A stretch of 64,000 nucleotides of DNA. Origin: Helianthus annuus. Taxonomy: Eukaryota; Streptophyta; Magnoliopsida; Asterales; Asteraceae. Location of the stretch: positions 73,221,819 to 73,285,818 of the forward strand of contig NC_035440.2 of the NCBI RefSeq assembly GCF_002127325.2. Direction: 5' to 3'. The notes under the pieces are model-generated. The model did no database searches. It was not told where the DNA came from and saw nothing but the letters and a program-made list of their open reading frames with translations. The position numbers and the translations under genes are program-made. The first letter of the stretch is position 1, and every line of letters starts with the position of its first letter. Below, piece after piece: positions 10,442 to 20,729 of the stretch.

Positions 10442-10945
10442 TGGAGGGTTCAAATGAGAAGAAATTCTTTGTAAGAAGAAAAAAGAAGAAACTTCAACCA
10501 ATAGGAATGCTTCATTAGACTTCATTTAATATTTGTATTTAATGTAACTATAAGGGTATATTAGTAAACTTACATACATCATTAATTGGTAGTTTCATCT
10601 TTAATAACTCATTTGTAACTTATTTTTAAGATATATATTTTTCACAAAAAAATAAAAATAAAAATACATTTATAGTGTAGGATAAATACGAGGCGTGTAG
10701 GATAAATTACGAGTTGTGTAGGATAAATTTCAATATGTGTAGGATAAATTTCGAAATGTGTAGGATAACTTTTGATGTGTGTAGGTAAAAATATTTAGTG
10801 TGGAGGATTATAGTCTTAATGACAAATTAATTAGTCAAACATAATAATAAATGAGATGAGAAAAAAACTATTTAATGTTTTACAATTTTACCCTTTTATT
10901 CTTTTTCTTCTCAATAAAAATTTCTTCTCAAATGAACCTTCCCCG
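10442..10945. mobile_element. Mutator-type MITE with internal GTGTAGGATAAATT repeats
   Basis: Duplication gttgtttata (10 bp, or 9 bp ttgtttata) at 10432-10441 and 10945-10954. The left end GTGGAGGGTTCAAATGAGAAG and the reverse complement of the right end GGGGAAGGTTCATTTGAGAAG form an inverted repeat continuing about 45 bp. Nine- to ten-base duplications with long termini point to Mutator-like elements. The centre (about 10672-10800) has five tandem copies of a GTGTAGGATAA unit with variable spacers. Confidence 0.85.
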
Positions 10946-11065
10946 TTGTTTATATTAACTCTATCTTTATAAAATGAGTTAAATAGATAAAATAAAAAAA
11001 TAATAATAAATGAAACGTAACAAACATGTTAAATGAGGCATTTATGTTAAGTCTAATAAAACGCA

Positions 11066-11695
11066 TAGGGTTGTAAACAAACTGAACGTTCGGCGAACAG
11101 TTTGTGAACCGTTCGGCGGGAAGTTCATTTACGTTCGTTTGTTTAATGAATAAACGAACATGAATAAGAAATTTCGTTCGATTAGTTAAATGAACGAACA
11201 CGAACAGAGGTCCCTTTCGTTCATTTGTGTCGTGAACGTTCGATAATGTGTTCATAAACATTTATTTGTTCATATTCGTTTGTTTATATTGTTCATAAAG
11301 ATTTTTGTACATTTATTTATCATAAAACATTTCATATTCTTTAATCTATTACCATAACAATTAAATAGGAAACCTCATTCCCACTTTGTTCTGCACCGTT
11401 CTCCTTTCCTTCCTCATTATTCACCTAGATGAATATATCGACCTCCATTCCACTATACGGAGTTCAAGTTCTAGCGTTGCTCCCTTGACTATCCTTTTTT
11501 ATCCTTTATCGTCTTCACCAATTTTATTTGTGTTCGTGAACCGTTCGTGAACACACTCATTTTCTTAGTGAACGAACACGAACAAAAAATCTCGTTTGAT
11601 AAGTGTTCATGACCAGTTCGTGAACACATTATTTCCTTAACGAATGAACATGAACAAGGCCTTGTTCGTGTTCGTTCGGTTCATTTACAACCCTA
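11066..11695. mobile_element. hAT-type MITE, 630 bp, rich in GTTCGTGAAC words
   Basis: Perfect 8-bp duplication aaaacgca at 11058-11065 and 11696-11703. Termini TAGGGTTGTAAA and TTTACAACCCTA. Subterminal regions contain many copies of GTTCGTGAAC and CGAACG in both orientations, a plausible set of transposase-binding words. Not coding. Confidence 0.9.
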
Positions 11696-11703
11696 AAAAC
11701 GCA

Positions 11704-11877
11704 TCTAAATACTTTTATACACGAATGTCGAATGAATATATTATAGTCGGTTATTTTATATTTCAAGTTGGTTTTTAGTGAGTTTAAGATCACGTTTCAA
11801 ATAACTGACATCTGAAATAGATTATTTAACAACACTAAATCACACATACACACGAATTTGATGAGTAACATGCAATG
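11704..11877. other. Short intergenic gap
   Basis: AT-rich flank of E2. The last five bases (caatg, 11873-11877) are the left E2 target-site duplication. Nothing else seen. Confidence 0.6.
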
Positions 11878-12394
11878 TGTAACACCCCGTGTTAAAGTCA
11901 AAGTCAAGATTGAAGTCAAAGGAAGAAAAAATTGCTAATTGCGATCTGTCACTTCTTGCTCAACTCCTGTTTTGACTTCTTTGACTTGTAGATAATCTAT
12001 CTATTTTATCGCATTAGTTGTATTATGTGGAGTACTTATTAATGATCGAGATTTATCGCTATTCATCGCATGGTTTAATCGCTTTATCGCTTATCGTATT
12101 GCAATCGTGCTCGCGCCTTGAATTACAGGTTCTGAATATTGTTTTACGTGTGTGTGTTACTTACTTGTTACTTGTGCATGTTTACTTTATGTTTTGTGGT
12201 GATTAATCGACACGCAATCGAAACTCTATCGCAACCAAATCGCAAACGCTAAACGCAAGTTAATTATAGTGTTTGTATGTTAGATATAGTAGTTGGGATT
12301 AATTGTGTAACTAATGGGTAATTCTATCGCATCGCTCACTCGAAACGCATCGCAACGCTCAACGCACGAAACGAAACACCGAAACTCAAATCGT

Positions 12395-12505
12395 CGGAGC
12401 CACTCGACCGAGTGACCACTCGATCAGATGGCCAACCGATCGGATAGCCATCCGATCTGATTGCCACTCGATCGGACAGTCATCCGATCGGTGACCCACT
12501 CGACA
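12395..12505. repeat. CCGATCGG palindromic word array, upstream of E2 TATA
   Basis: Several copies of a roughly 20-bp unit built on GATNGCCATCCGATCGG occur back to back. Each carries the CGATCG or CCGATCGG self-complementary core. They lie 30-130 bp upstream of the TATA box. Confidence 0.8.
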
Positions 12506-12528
12506 CATTGCACTTTCCTTTTTGGGAA

Positions 12529-12540
12529 ACCCTATAAATA
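12529..12540 (+). promoter_or_regulatory. E2 5' LTR TATA box
   Basis: CCCTATAAATACC fits a plant core promoter. It is followed by a CT-rich leader. It would drive the full-length E2 RNA. The equivalent region is deleted from the 3' LTR. Confidence 0.65.
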
Positions 12541-13124
12541 CCCTCATTTGTCACATCACTTGATGTGACAGCTCTCACTCGACCCAGCCGCAATCAAGCT
12601 CTTCTTTCTCTCGATTTCTCGCGATTCTTATAAGTTTTCAACCTAAATCTTGTACTTCTATGATCTAAAGCACTTCTTCATCTTTCTATGTTTTGGCTTC
12701 AATCCACCAAGAACAACTTAGATCTGGACGATTTCCACGTGAATAAACAAAGATCTTGCATAGATCTAAACATGTTCATTGTGAAAAGGATTAAAAGATG
12801 GTTTTTCCAACTTTCTTTCAGCTCTTTTACACTCAATGTCCTCAAAACCGATAGAATCGGAGCTCGTTCGTTCTGACCTTCTACTCCTTCTTAGTGATGT
12901 GTCGGTTCAAGATCTGAATTCTATCGGAGAGACTACCGATTTCGGGTTAAACATGAAATAACCGTCTCGAACAGTTGACTTATCGGACTAGGGTGATTCC
13001 TGTTCGACCGGGTCAGTTGGGTCTTAATGGAGTTTCTATTGTTTAATACGTTATCACACCGTCTCGATCAAAACTGCAAAACTTTCAAAAACAATCAAGC
13101 GTCAAGACGATCAAGTTGTTAGGA

Positions 13125-13640
13125 CGGATAGCCGTCCGATCGGATTGACATCCGATCGAACAGCCGTCCGATCGGCTTACACTTGGTCCCACACTTAAAC
13201 TTATTCAAGTTCTCAAGATCTGAATGTTGAACGAATCGCCGTCCGATCGGATTGCCATCCGATCGAACGACTATCCGACTATGTGACATTTGGAACTTCA
13301 ACACTAAACAATTTTTCAACATGTTCAATGCATTAACAGTTCGAACGGATTGCCACCCGATCGGTAGACCATCCAATCGAGTGACGACACTGTTGTGAAC
13401 TTGTTCTCTGAGAAATACCTCGCCGAACGGATCGTCACCTGATCGAACCGCCGTTCGATCGATCGACCTGAAGGGTACAGATACTTATCTGTTTTCAAAA
13501 TGCTACAACGAAAACTTCAAAAGACAAACCATCATACACAAACACATCAAGATGTCAATCCCATCGAATGGTCATCCGACCGGATGACCATTCGAACGGA
13601 TTGACATCCGATCAACTGGCCATCCGATCGGATTACCATC
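13125..13640. repeat. CCGATCGG palindromic word array, downstream part of E2 5' LTR
   Basis: About fifteen further copies of the CATCCGATCGGATTGC-type unit in three clusters (13125-13175, 13235-13450, 13560-13640), in both orientations. The 3' LTR carries matching clusters. Confidence 0.82.
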
Positions 13641-14509
13641 TGACACTTATCATCTTGTACCGTTTTACGCGCCGCTTGTCGTTTTTGCTATCGTTAACTG
13701 TTCAGGCTAATCTCTCTCAGCGCTCCCTTCAATCCAAGGTTGTGTTTATTTGTTAAACACAATCTGTGAGTATACTCGAACCCTTTTTGCTTTATGCACT
13801 TTTGGGTGTTACATACGTTACTTATTCTAAATCACAATCTACACACAATGCAAACACTATTTATACGCTAATCGCTCTCGCATGTTATGTATTATTCGAT
13901 GAATGCTTGTATGTTATGTTAACGCAGTGATTGTTGCCTGACACCTTAGCAACGATAGTACTATAGTTTGGACTCAGCACCTGTCGTGGACAGGGGTTGT
14001 TAAGGGCTTTACTTCACGTGTCCCAGTGGGGATATGTGTTGCGGATTCTACAACTCGCAGTCACGTATGTGCATATTTCTCTGTCGATAACCTGTTTGCC
14101 TTCACTCTGTACATATTACATGCTGATTATGCGTAAACTATTTCGAACTCTATTATGATATTATCAAACTTGTATGCTCACCTTTACACTATGTGTATTG
14201 ACCCGTATTTTAACGTATGTGACAGGTGTTTAGGATGCTTTCTGCTAGGATGCTTGCTTTGTGGAACCATGCTAGGAAGAGTTTAGAAACAAATGAACAA
14301 TTCATTTTATTTGAAATCTGAGTTGTCGAAACAATTTATTTTGTTTGTGAGATACAATGTCTGTCTGAACTAATTTGCTAAGTATGTTATGGTATGGGAC
14401 TTAACTTAAAAATATTTGGTAAAGTTAGTTGTTATGGATTTCTCCTGGACAATCTGTTTCGCTCAGTGTCGCGCCCCGATGATTCCGCCATCGGTTGGGT
14501 GTGACAGAT

Positions 14510-14522
14510 TGGTATCAAAGCC
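14510..14522 (+). other. E2 primer binding site
   Basis: TGGTATCAAAGCC three bases after the LTR. It differs from the tRNA-iMet complement TGGTATCAGAGCC at one position, probably decay. Confidence 0.85.
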
Positions 14523-15614
14523 ATAACTATAGGGAATTAGGCAAGACTCGACCTAGTCCGGGTCGATGTCTTAGAAACGACCTAGTCTATAGTCTAACTA
14601 CCATCAGACTGCCTTGTGCGAATCCGTTTGGGTTTCCGTACGAGCTTATGCTATTTGTCGATCGCCTTGCACTCACGCTATACTATCACAACTACCTTTC
14701 CTAAGGTAGTCGCACTGCACTAGTATACGAAAATGAACGAGCGATTAGATCGAGATTAGGTGTGAAAACCGCAAACTCTCGACTAAATCGCTTGATCGAC
14801 TCGCATTTTATCTATAAGCAGGAGAATTTGCGTTGAATCAGGAGTGAAATCCGCACTTTAACGCATATTTTCTTTTCCATTTTATCAAAACAGGAACTAA
14901 GCTGTTAAGTCAGGGGTGAAACCCGAACCTTGACGACTTGTTCCGACCCCTATTTTGGTATTGCAAAACTCTCACCAAAGTCTCGACGGACTCCAACGAC
15001 TTGAAGTCACACTGTAACTGGAAGGATGCGTGCCGTTCACCCAAAACAAGGCGAGAGCATAGTCCCGAAAGCCAAAGTGTGTACCAAAAGTCCTTGTGAA
15101 TAGTCGAATCACTTTGGGTAGTCAATGTCCATCAAGCCTTGGACAATCTATTTTCAATTTCAAACTCGCAATGGCTGATTTTATGTGTTTCGATTCTGAG
15201 CCCGCAATTGCGGACTCTGATATTTGCCGATTTTATGTGTTTTATGTGGTTTTTGCATGTTTACATGTTTCGATTTTGGTGATTTATACGCTTCCTGCTT
15301 CTCACTTAAAACAACACACACAAATCGCACTACACATCTATCTCAATACATCGCAATCGCTATTCTCAGATGCGCGCGACCTTGAAGGATAGGTTTCTGT
15401 ATTCTGACTGCTTCTATGTGCTTCCATGTACCCTATGTGTCTTACGTGCCTATGTGTTCTGTGATTATGTGCTTATGTGATTTTGTGCTTACGTGGTTGT
15501 ATGATAGACGTGTTCCTGTGCTTTATATAAGGTAGCTTTTGGTGTTTCGCTAGACTCTAATAGGGCTTAATCAAAATAGTGTTTTGAATCCTATGACGCT
15601 GTCTATTGAAGACA
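14523..15614. other. E2 untranslated leader
   Basis: About 1.1 kb between the primer binding site and the gag start without a supported ORF. It contains GTG-rich and TATGTG-rich simple stretches at 15400-15500. Confidence 0.7.
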
Positions 15615-17280
15615 ATGTCGTCATTTGGATCTTTTCACTCACGATCAGCGCGCCGCAACCACGATGACAAACGCATCGCCTCTCTCGTCGCTAAGCAGAT
15701 GGCGAAAGTCATTCCCCAGATCGTCAGTGAACTAAACGAGAACGCTAGAAAATCGTCTAAAGAGTCTCGGACAGACTCGCCTAAGGCTGCTTTCAGCTTT
15801 AAGCAGTTCAAAGCCTGTGGGCCGAAAGAATTTACTGGCAAAGATGGACCTACAGCCATGTTTGAGTGGTTTGATTCGATCGAAGTCACACTCCATCAAA
15901 GTGGATGTCCAGACCATCTACGAACAGTCAATGCCACCGGCGTCTTCCAGTCTAGGGCACTGGAATGGTGGACGGCCGAATGAAACAAGCGGGCAAACGA
16001 CGCAGCTTTTGGTCTCTCATGGGAGGAGTTGAAAGACCTGATGAAAAATGAATTTTGCCCACCGCACGAGCTCCATAAGTTGGAAGATGAGTTCTGGCAC
16101 ATCAAACAAAACGGGGGTGACAACGCTGGATTGACTGCTCGTTTCAAGCAGCTTAGTATTATCTGTTCTGGCCAGGTGGCAACACCTGACATGACAATCA
16201 AGAAATACATTCGAGCTCTTCTAGACTGCGTTGCTGATTTTGTCCAAGCTGCAAAAACGACGACTATCGAAGAAACCTTCCTACTCGCTGCTGAGCTAAA
16301 CGATAAGCGAGTTCTCTCTGGTTACTTTGATAAGGCCTCTAAGAATCTACACTAAGTCACCACTGATCCAACAGCTGAGAACGCCACTGCCACTCCTCAA
16401 TCATCCAAGTCCTCTCGTCGTAAGAGGAAGAGCAACAACAAGAACTGTGCTATCACCACCGCTGCCCCGCTCCAATCAATCCCAGCTCAATCGCAACCCC
16501 AACACCCACCAGCTGCAGCACCAGTTACCTATGCGCCGCTGGCCAATCGGGAATATACTGGTTCTCACCCTGCTTGCCCAACATGTACTTATCATCACCC
16601 GGTGGGTATCGCCTGTAGATACTGCGCCCACTGCAACATGTACGACCACTTCACCGCAAACTGCCATACTGGCCCTCGACAAGCTACCGCTCCAGCTCCT
16701 GCTCAACAAGCTCTTCTTACCGCCCCTTAAGGTCAACAACAACCAGCTCCTGCATTCGCTGCTCATGCTAGAGCTTGTTTTGCGTGTGGTGATCCCAACC
16801 ACTTCGCAAATATGTGTCCCAACAGGGTGGTTAAACAAGAGCCACAACAGTAGCAGTCCCTGCAACAGCAGCAGCAGCAGCAAGCAGCACGCAGACGAAC
16901 TTTCAACATCAATGTCCGCCAAGCTCAAGCCGACAACAATGTGGTTAATGGTACATTCCTTGTGAATGGTATATATGCTTCGTGTTTATTTGATACTGGA
17001 GCCGATAACTGTTTTGTGTCGTTAGAATTCGAAAAGCTCCTTAATTGTAAGCGCGCCCATCTCCCTTCGTCATTCGATATTGAAGTTGCCACCGGAAGAA
17101 CCGTCGCCGTCAATTCCGTTCTTCGTGATTGTACTCTCGAACTCAACAATCTCATCTTTCCTATCGACCATATTCCGATGCAGCTCGGTAGTTTTGACGT
17201 CATAGTAGGCATGGATTTCCTTCGGGAAAATCGTGCTGAAGTTGTTTGTTTCGATAAATATGTGTCCCAACAGGGTGGTT
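15615..17280 (+). pseudogene. E2 gag and first protease copy, four nonsense mutations
   Basis: The ATG at 15615 begins a gag with a basic N-terminus, the Retrotrans_gag-type region around FEWFDSIE and LEWWTAE, and a downstream domain around CPPHELHKLEDEFW. Zinc knuckles follow, including CFACGDPNHFANMC. One frame runs through all of it but is broken by TGA at 15981, TAA at 16353, TAA at 16728 and TAG at 16851. The last stop sits in a glutamine run. The frame then enters a retropepsin copy with the intact DTGA motif at 16992-17003 and ends at a TAA produced where the tandem duplication begins again. Gag would form the particle and protease would process it; this copy can do neither. Confidence 0.9.
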
Positions 17281-17694
17281 AAACAAGAGCCACAACAGTA
17301 GCAGCCCCAGCAACAGCAGCAAGCAACACGCGGACGAACTTTCAACATCAATGTCCGCCAAGCTCAAGCCGACAACAATGTGGTTATTGGTACATTCCTT
17401 GTGAATGGTATATATGCTTCGTGTTTATTTGATACTGGAGTCGATAACTATTTTGTGTCGTTAGAATTCAAAAAGCTCCTTATCTGTAAGCGCGCTCATC
17501 TCCCTTCGTCATTCGATGTTGAAGTTGCCACCGGAAGAACCGTCGCCGTCAATTCCATTCTTTGTGATTGTACTCTCGAACTCAACAATCACATCTTTCC
17601 TATCGACCTTATTCCGATGCAGCTCGGTAGTTTTGACGTCATAGTAGGCATGGATTTTCTTCGAGAAAATCGTGCTGAAGTTGTTTGTTTCGAT
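16808..17694 (+). repeat. Tandem duplication of the E2 protease region
   Basis: Unit 1 at 16808-17255 and unit 2 at 17256-17694 both begin AAATATGTGTCCCAACAGG and cover the end of the zinc knuckle, the glutamine run with its TAG, and the whole retropepsin domain. The period is 448 bp, which is one more than a multiple of three, so it throws the downstream pol out of frame with gag. Unit 2 is shorter by 9 bp in the CAG run. Confidence 0.95.
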
Positions 17695-20600
17695 AAGATG
17701 ATTCGCTTCTCACTCGCTAATGGTGATTTATTGTGTGTCTATGGTGAAGTCGCGTCGAAGAAACTCCAACTCATGTCATGTGTCCGAGCTAGCAAGTATC
17801 TCCGCAAGGAATACAGAGCTTTCTTGGCCAACATTGTAGTAGCGGAGAAGGAAAAGAAAGGTACTCCTAGAGTGAAAGATGTTCCCCTTGTTTGTGAATT
17901 CCCCAACGTCTTTCCCGATGAGTTACCCAGGTTACCTCCAAGTCGTGATATCGACTTTCGTATCGACCTCATTCCTGGAGCCAATCCTGTTGCTAGAGCT
18001 CCTTATCGACTCGCTCCCTCCGAAATGCGCGAACTCTCGAGTCAGCTCCAGGAATTGCTTGATAAAGGCTTCATTCTCCCTAGCACCTCTCCTTGGGGCG
18101 CACCAGTCCTTTTCGTCAAAAAGAAGGATGGGTCGTTCCGGATGTGCATCGATTATAGGGAATTGAATAAGCTGACAATCAAGAATCGTTATCCCCTGCC
18201 TCGAATCGATTACTTGTTTGATCAGTTACAAGGTGCTATGTGTTTCTCGAAGATCGATCTACGCTCAGGTTATCACCAATTACGCATTCAAGAGGAGGGT
18301 ATACCCAAAACCGCTTTTCGCACTCGTTACGACCACTATGAGTTCGTTGTTATGCCTTTTGGTTTAACCAACGCACCCACGGTTTTCATGGATCTGATGA
18401 ATCGCGTGTGTAAACCATTTCTTGACCGCTTCGTCATCGTGTTCATCGATGATATCCTGATCTATTCCAAGTCGAAAGCCGAACACACGCAACATCTACA
18501 TTTGGTTCTCGAGTTACTCCAAGGGAATCGACTTTATGCCAAGTTCTCCAAGTGTGAATTCTGGCTAGAGGAGGTTCAATCTCTCGGTCATATTGTCAAT
18601 AGTCAAGGTATTCATGTTGATCCCACGAAGATTGAAGCTGTTAAGAGTTGGGTTACGCCTAGGAACCCGTCTGAAGTCCCTTCTTTTCTCGGATTAGCGA
18701 GCTATTACCGCCGATTTATCGAAGGATTCTCTAAAATAGTTGTGCCGCTTACTTCTCTCACCCACAAGGACAAGCCTTTTGTCTGGGAAACTGGACAAGA
18801 GACGACCTTTCAAACCCTCAAGCATATGCTTTGCAATGCTCCCATCCTTGCTTTACCCGACGGAAACGATGATTTTGTTGTCTATTGTGATACCTCGAAC
18901 CTTGGCCTTGGTTGTGTTCTCATGCAACGAGACAAGGTTATCGACTACGCATCTCGTCAGCTCAAGATCCACGAGAAGAACTATACAACCCACGACCTCG
19001 AGCGAGGCGCCGTTGTTTTTGCGTTGAAGATTCACTACCTTTATGGTACAAAGTGTACGGTCTTCACCGACCATAGGAGCCTACAACACATCTTCAGCCA
19101 AAAAGAACTGAATATGCGTCAACGCCGATGGGTGGAACTTCTCAATGACTATGACTGTGAGATTCGTTATCATTCTGGCAAAGCAAATGTCGTTGCTGAC
19201 GCCCTCAGCAGACGAAGCTATTTGCATAACATTCTTAATGTTCCCGCCCAACATCATCTCGAAACTCTCATCCGCGAAGCCCAACATGCTTGCTTTACCG
19301 AGCGCACTTTGAAGAAGGAAAGGATTCTAAACGATGGAGCCCAGTTAGTGAATAAGTCGAATGGGATATTCCATTATCTGAACCGAATCTGGATCCCTAA
19401 GCGGGCCGATTTACAACAGATTCTGATGGACGAAGCCCATAAGTCTCGATATTCTATTCATCCCGGTGCCGATAAAATGTACCCAGACCTTCGCTACAAC
19501 TACTGGTGGCCGGGCATGAAGAAAGATATCGCTCTCTATGTTTCAAGGTGCCTGACTTGCTCGAAAGTCAAGGCCGGGCAGCAAAGACCCTCTGGCTTGC
19601 TCGTCCAGCCCGAAATTCCCATGTGGAAATGGGAAAGTATAGCCATGGACTTTATTACGAAACTTCCGCGTACAATCTCAGGTCACGATAGCATCTGGGT
19701 TGTCCTTGACCGTTTGACTAAATCTACTCATTTTCTGCCAATTCTAAAAGACTACAGGGTAGAAAAAATAGCCCGAATCTACACCAACGAGATCATCTGT
19801 CGACATAGGACGCCTCGCGACATCATCTCTGACCGCGATGGTCAGTTTACCTCGCATCTGTGGGAAACATTTCAAGCTGCTCTCGGTACTACGCTTGATC
19901 TAAGTACCGCATTTCATCCCCAAACCGACGATCGGACTGAAAGAACGATTCGTACCTTGAAGACATGCTCCGTTCGTGTGTCATAGATTTCGGTGGTAAT
20001 TGGGACGCATACTTACCTTTAGTCTAATTCTCGTACAATAACAGTTATCATTCCAGTATATAAATGGCACCATTTGAGGCATTGTACGGAAGGAAATGTC
20101 GATCGCCAATTGTGTGGCATGAGATCGGAGATGCGCAGCTAACCGGTCTTGAGCTACTGCAAGAGATGACTGACAAGATCCTCCAAATTCGAGACAACCT
20201 GCTGAAAGCTCGGAGTCATCAGAAAAGTTACGCCGATAGACGACACAAGCCCCTTGAATTTGATGTTGGCGACCATGTACTCCTAAAGGTATTACCTTGG
20301 AAGGGTGTGGTCAGATTCGGCAAGAGAGGAAAGCTCGTGCCTCGATATGTTAGACCCTTTAAGATTCTGGAAAGGATCGGAAAAGTGGCCTACAGACTCG
20401 AACTACCGGAGGAACTTAACAACGTTCACCCAACTTTCCATGTATCGAACCTCAGAAAGTGCCTGGTTGAGCATGATTTACAAGTTCCTTTAGAGGATCT
20501 TCAAGTAAACGAAATATTATACTTCGTGGAGAAGCCTGTCAAGATCATGGACCGAGAAACCAAGCAGCTCAGGCGCTCACGCATCCCCATTGTGAAGGTC

Positions 20601-20696
20601 CGATGGGAAGGCAAACGAGGCGCAGAGTTCACCTGGGAACTCGAAAGCAACATGAAGGCGAAGTACCCGCATTTATTTGCTACAGCTAAATCCTAA
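17380..20696 (+). pseudogene. E2 pol: second protease copy, RT, RNase H, integrase, chromodomain
   Basis: Open from the duplicated protease to 19986. The second protease has DTGV (17431-17442) in place of DTGA. Reverse transcriptase shows [21 protein letters not shown] and the catalytic FIDD in [11 protein letters not shown]. RNase H follows with [12 protein letters not shown]; two residues present in relatives before HYLYG are missing. Integrase has the HHCC zinc finger, then D (AMDFITKLP) and D (ISDRDGQF). A one-base deletion near 19957 ends the frame just after the catalytic Glu region; two TAA stops follow before 20064. The last 210 codons hold the integrase C-terminus (GPF-like VRPFKILERIG) and a chromodomain-like VRWEGKRGAEFTWE. 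Nonfunctional as it stands. Confidence 0.92.
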
Positions 20697-20717
20697 TTTC
20701 AAGACGAAATTCCCTTA

Positions 20718-20729
20718 AGTAGGGGAGGC
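20718..20729 (+). other. E2 polypurine tract
   Basis: AGTAGGGGAGGC directly before the 3' LTR. It primes plus-strand DNA synthesis. Confidence 0.88.

Larger units (their letters stand above)
11878..14506 (+). repeat. E2 5' LTR
   Basis: 2,629 bp, TGTAACACCCCG to GGTGTGACA. It keeps a block of roughly 200 bp (about 12430-12640) carrying the TATA box that the 3' LTR has lost, and lacks an approximately 85-bp block that the 3' LTR keeps (near 21355-21440). Confidence 0.95.

Noticed and set aside
16327..16965. A 212-codon ORF overlapping E2 gag
   Set aside because: It is the out-of-frame shadow of the proline- and glutamine-rich gag linker. The true gag frame has zinc knuckles in register.
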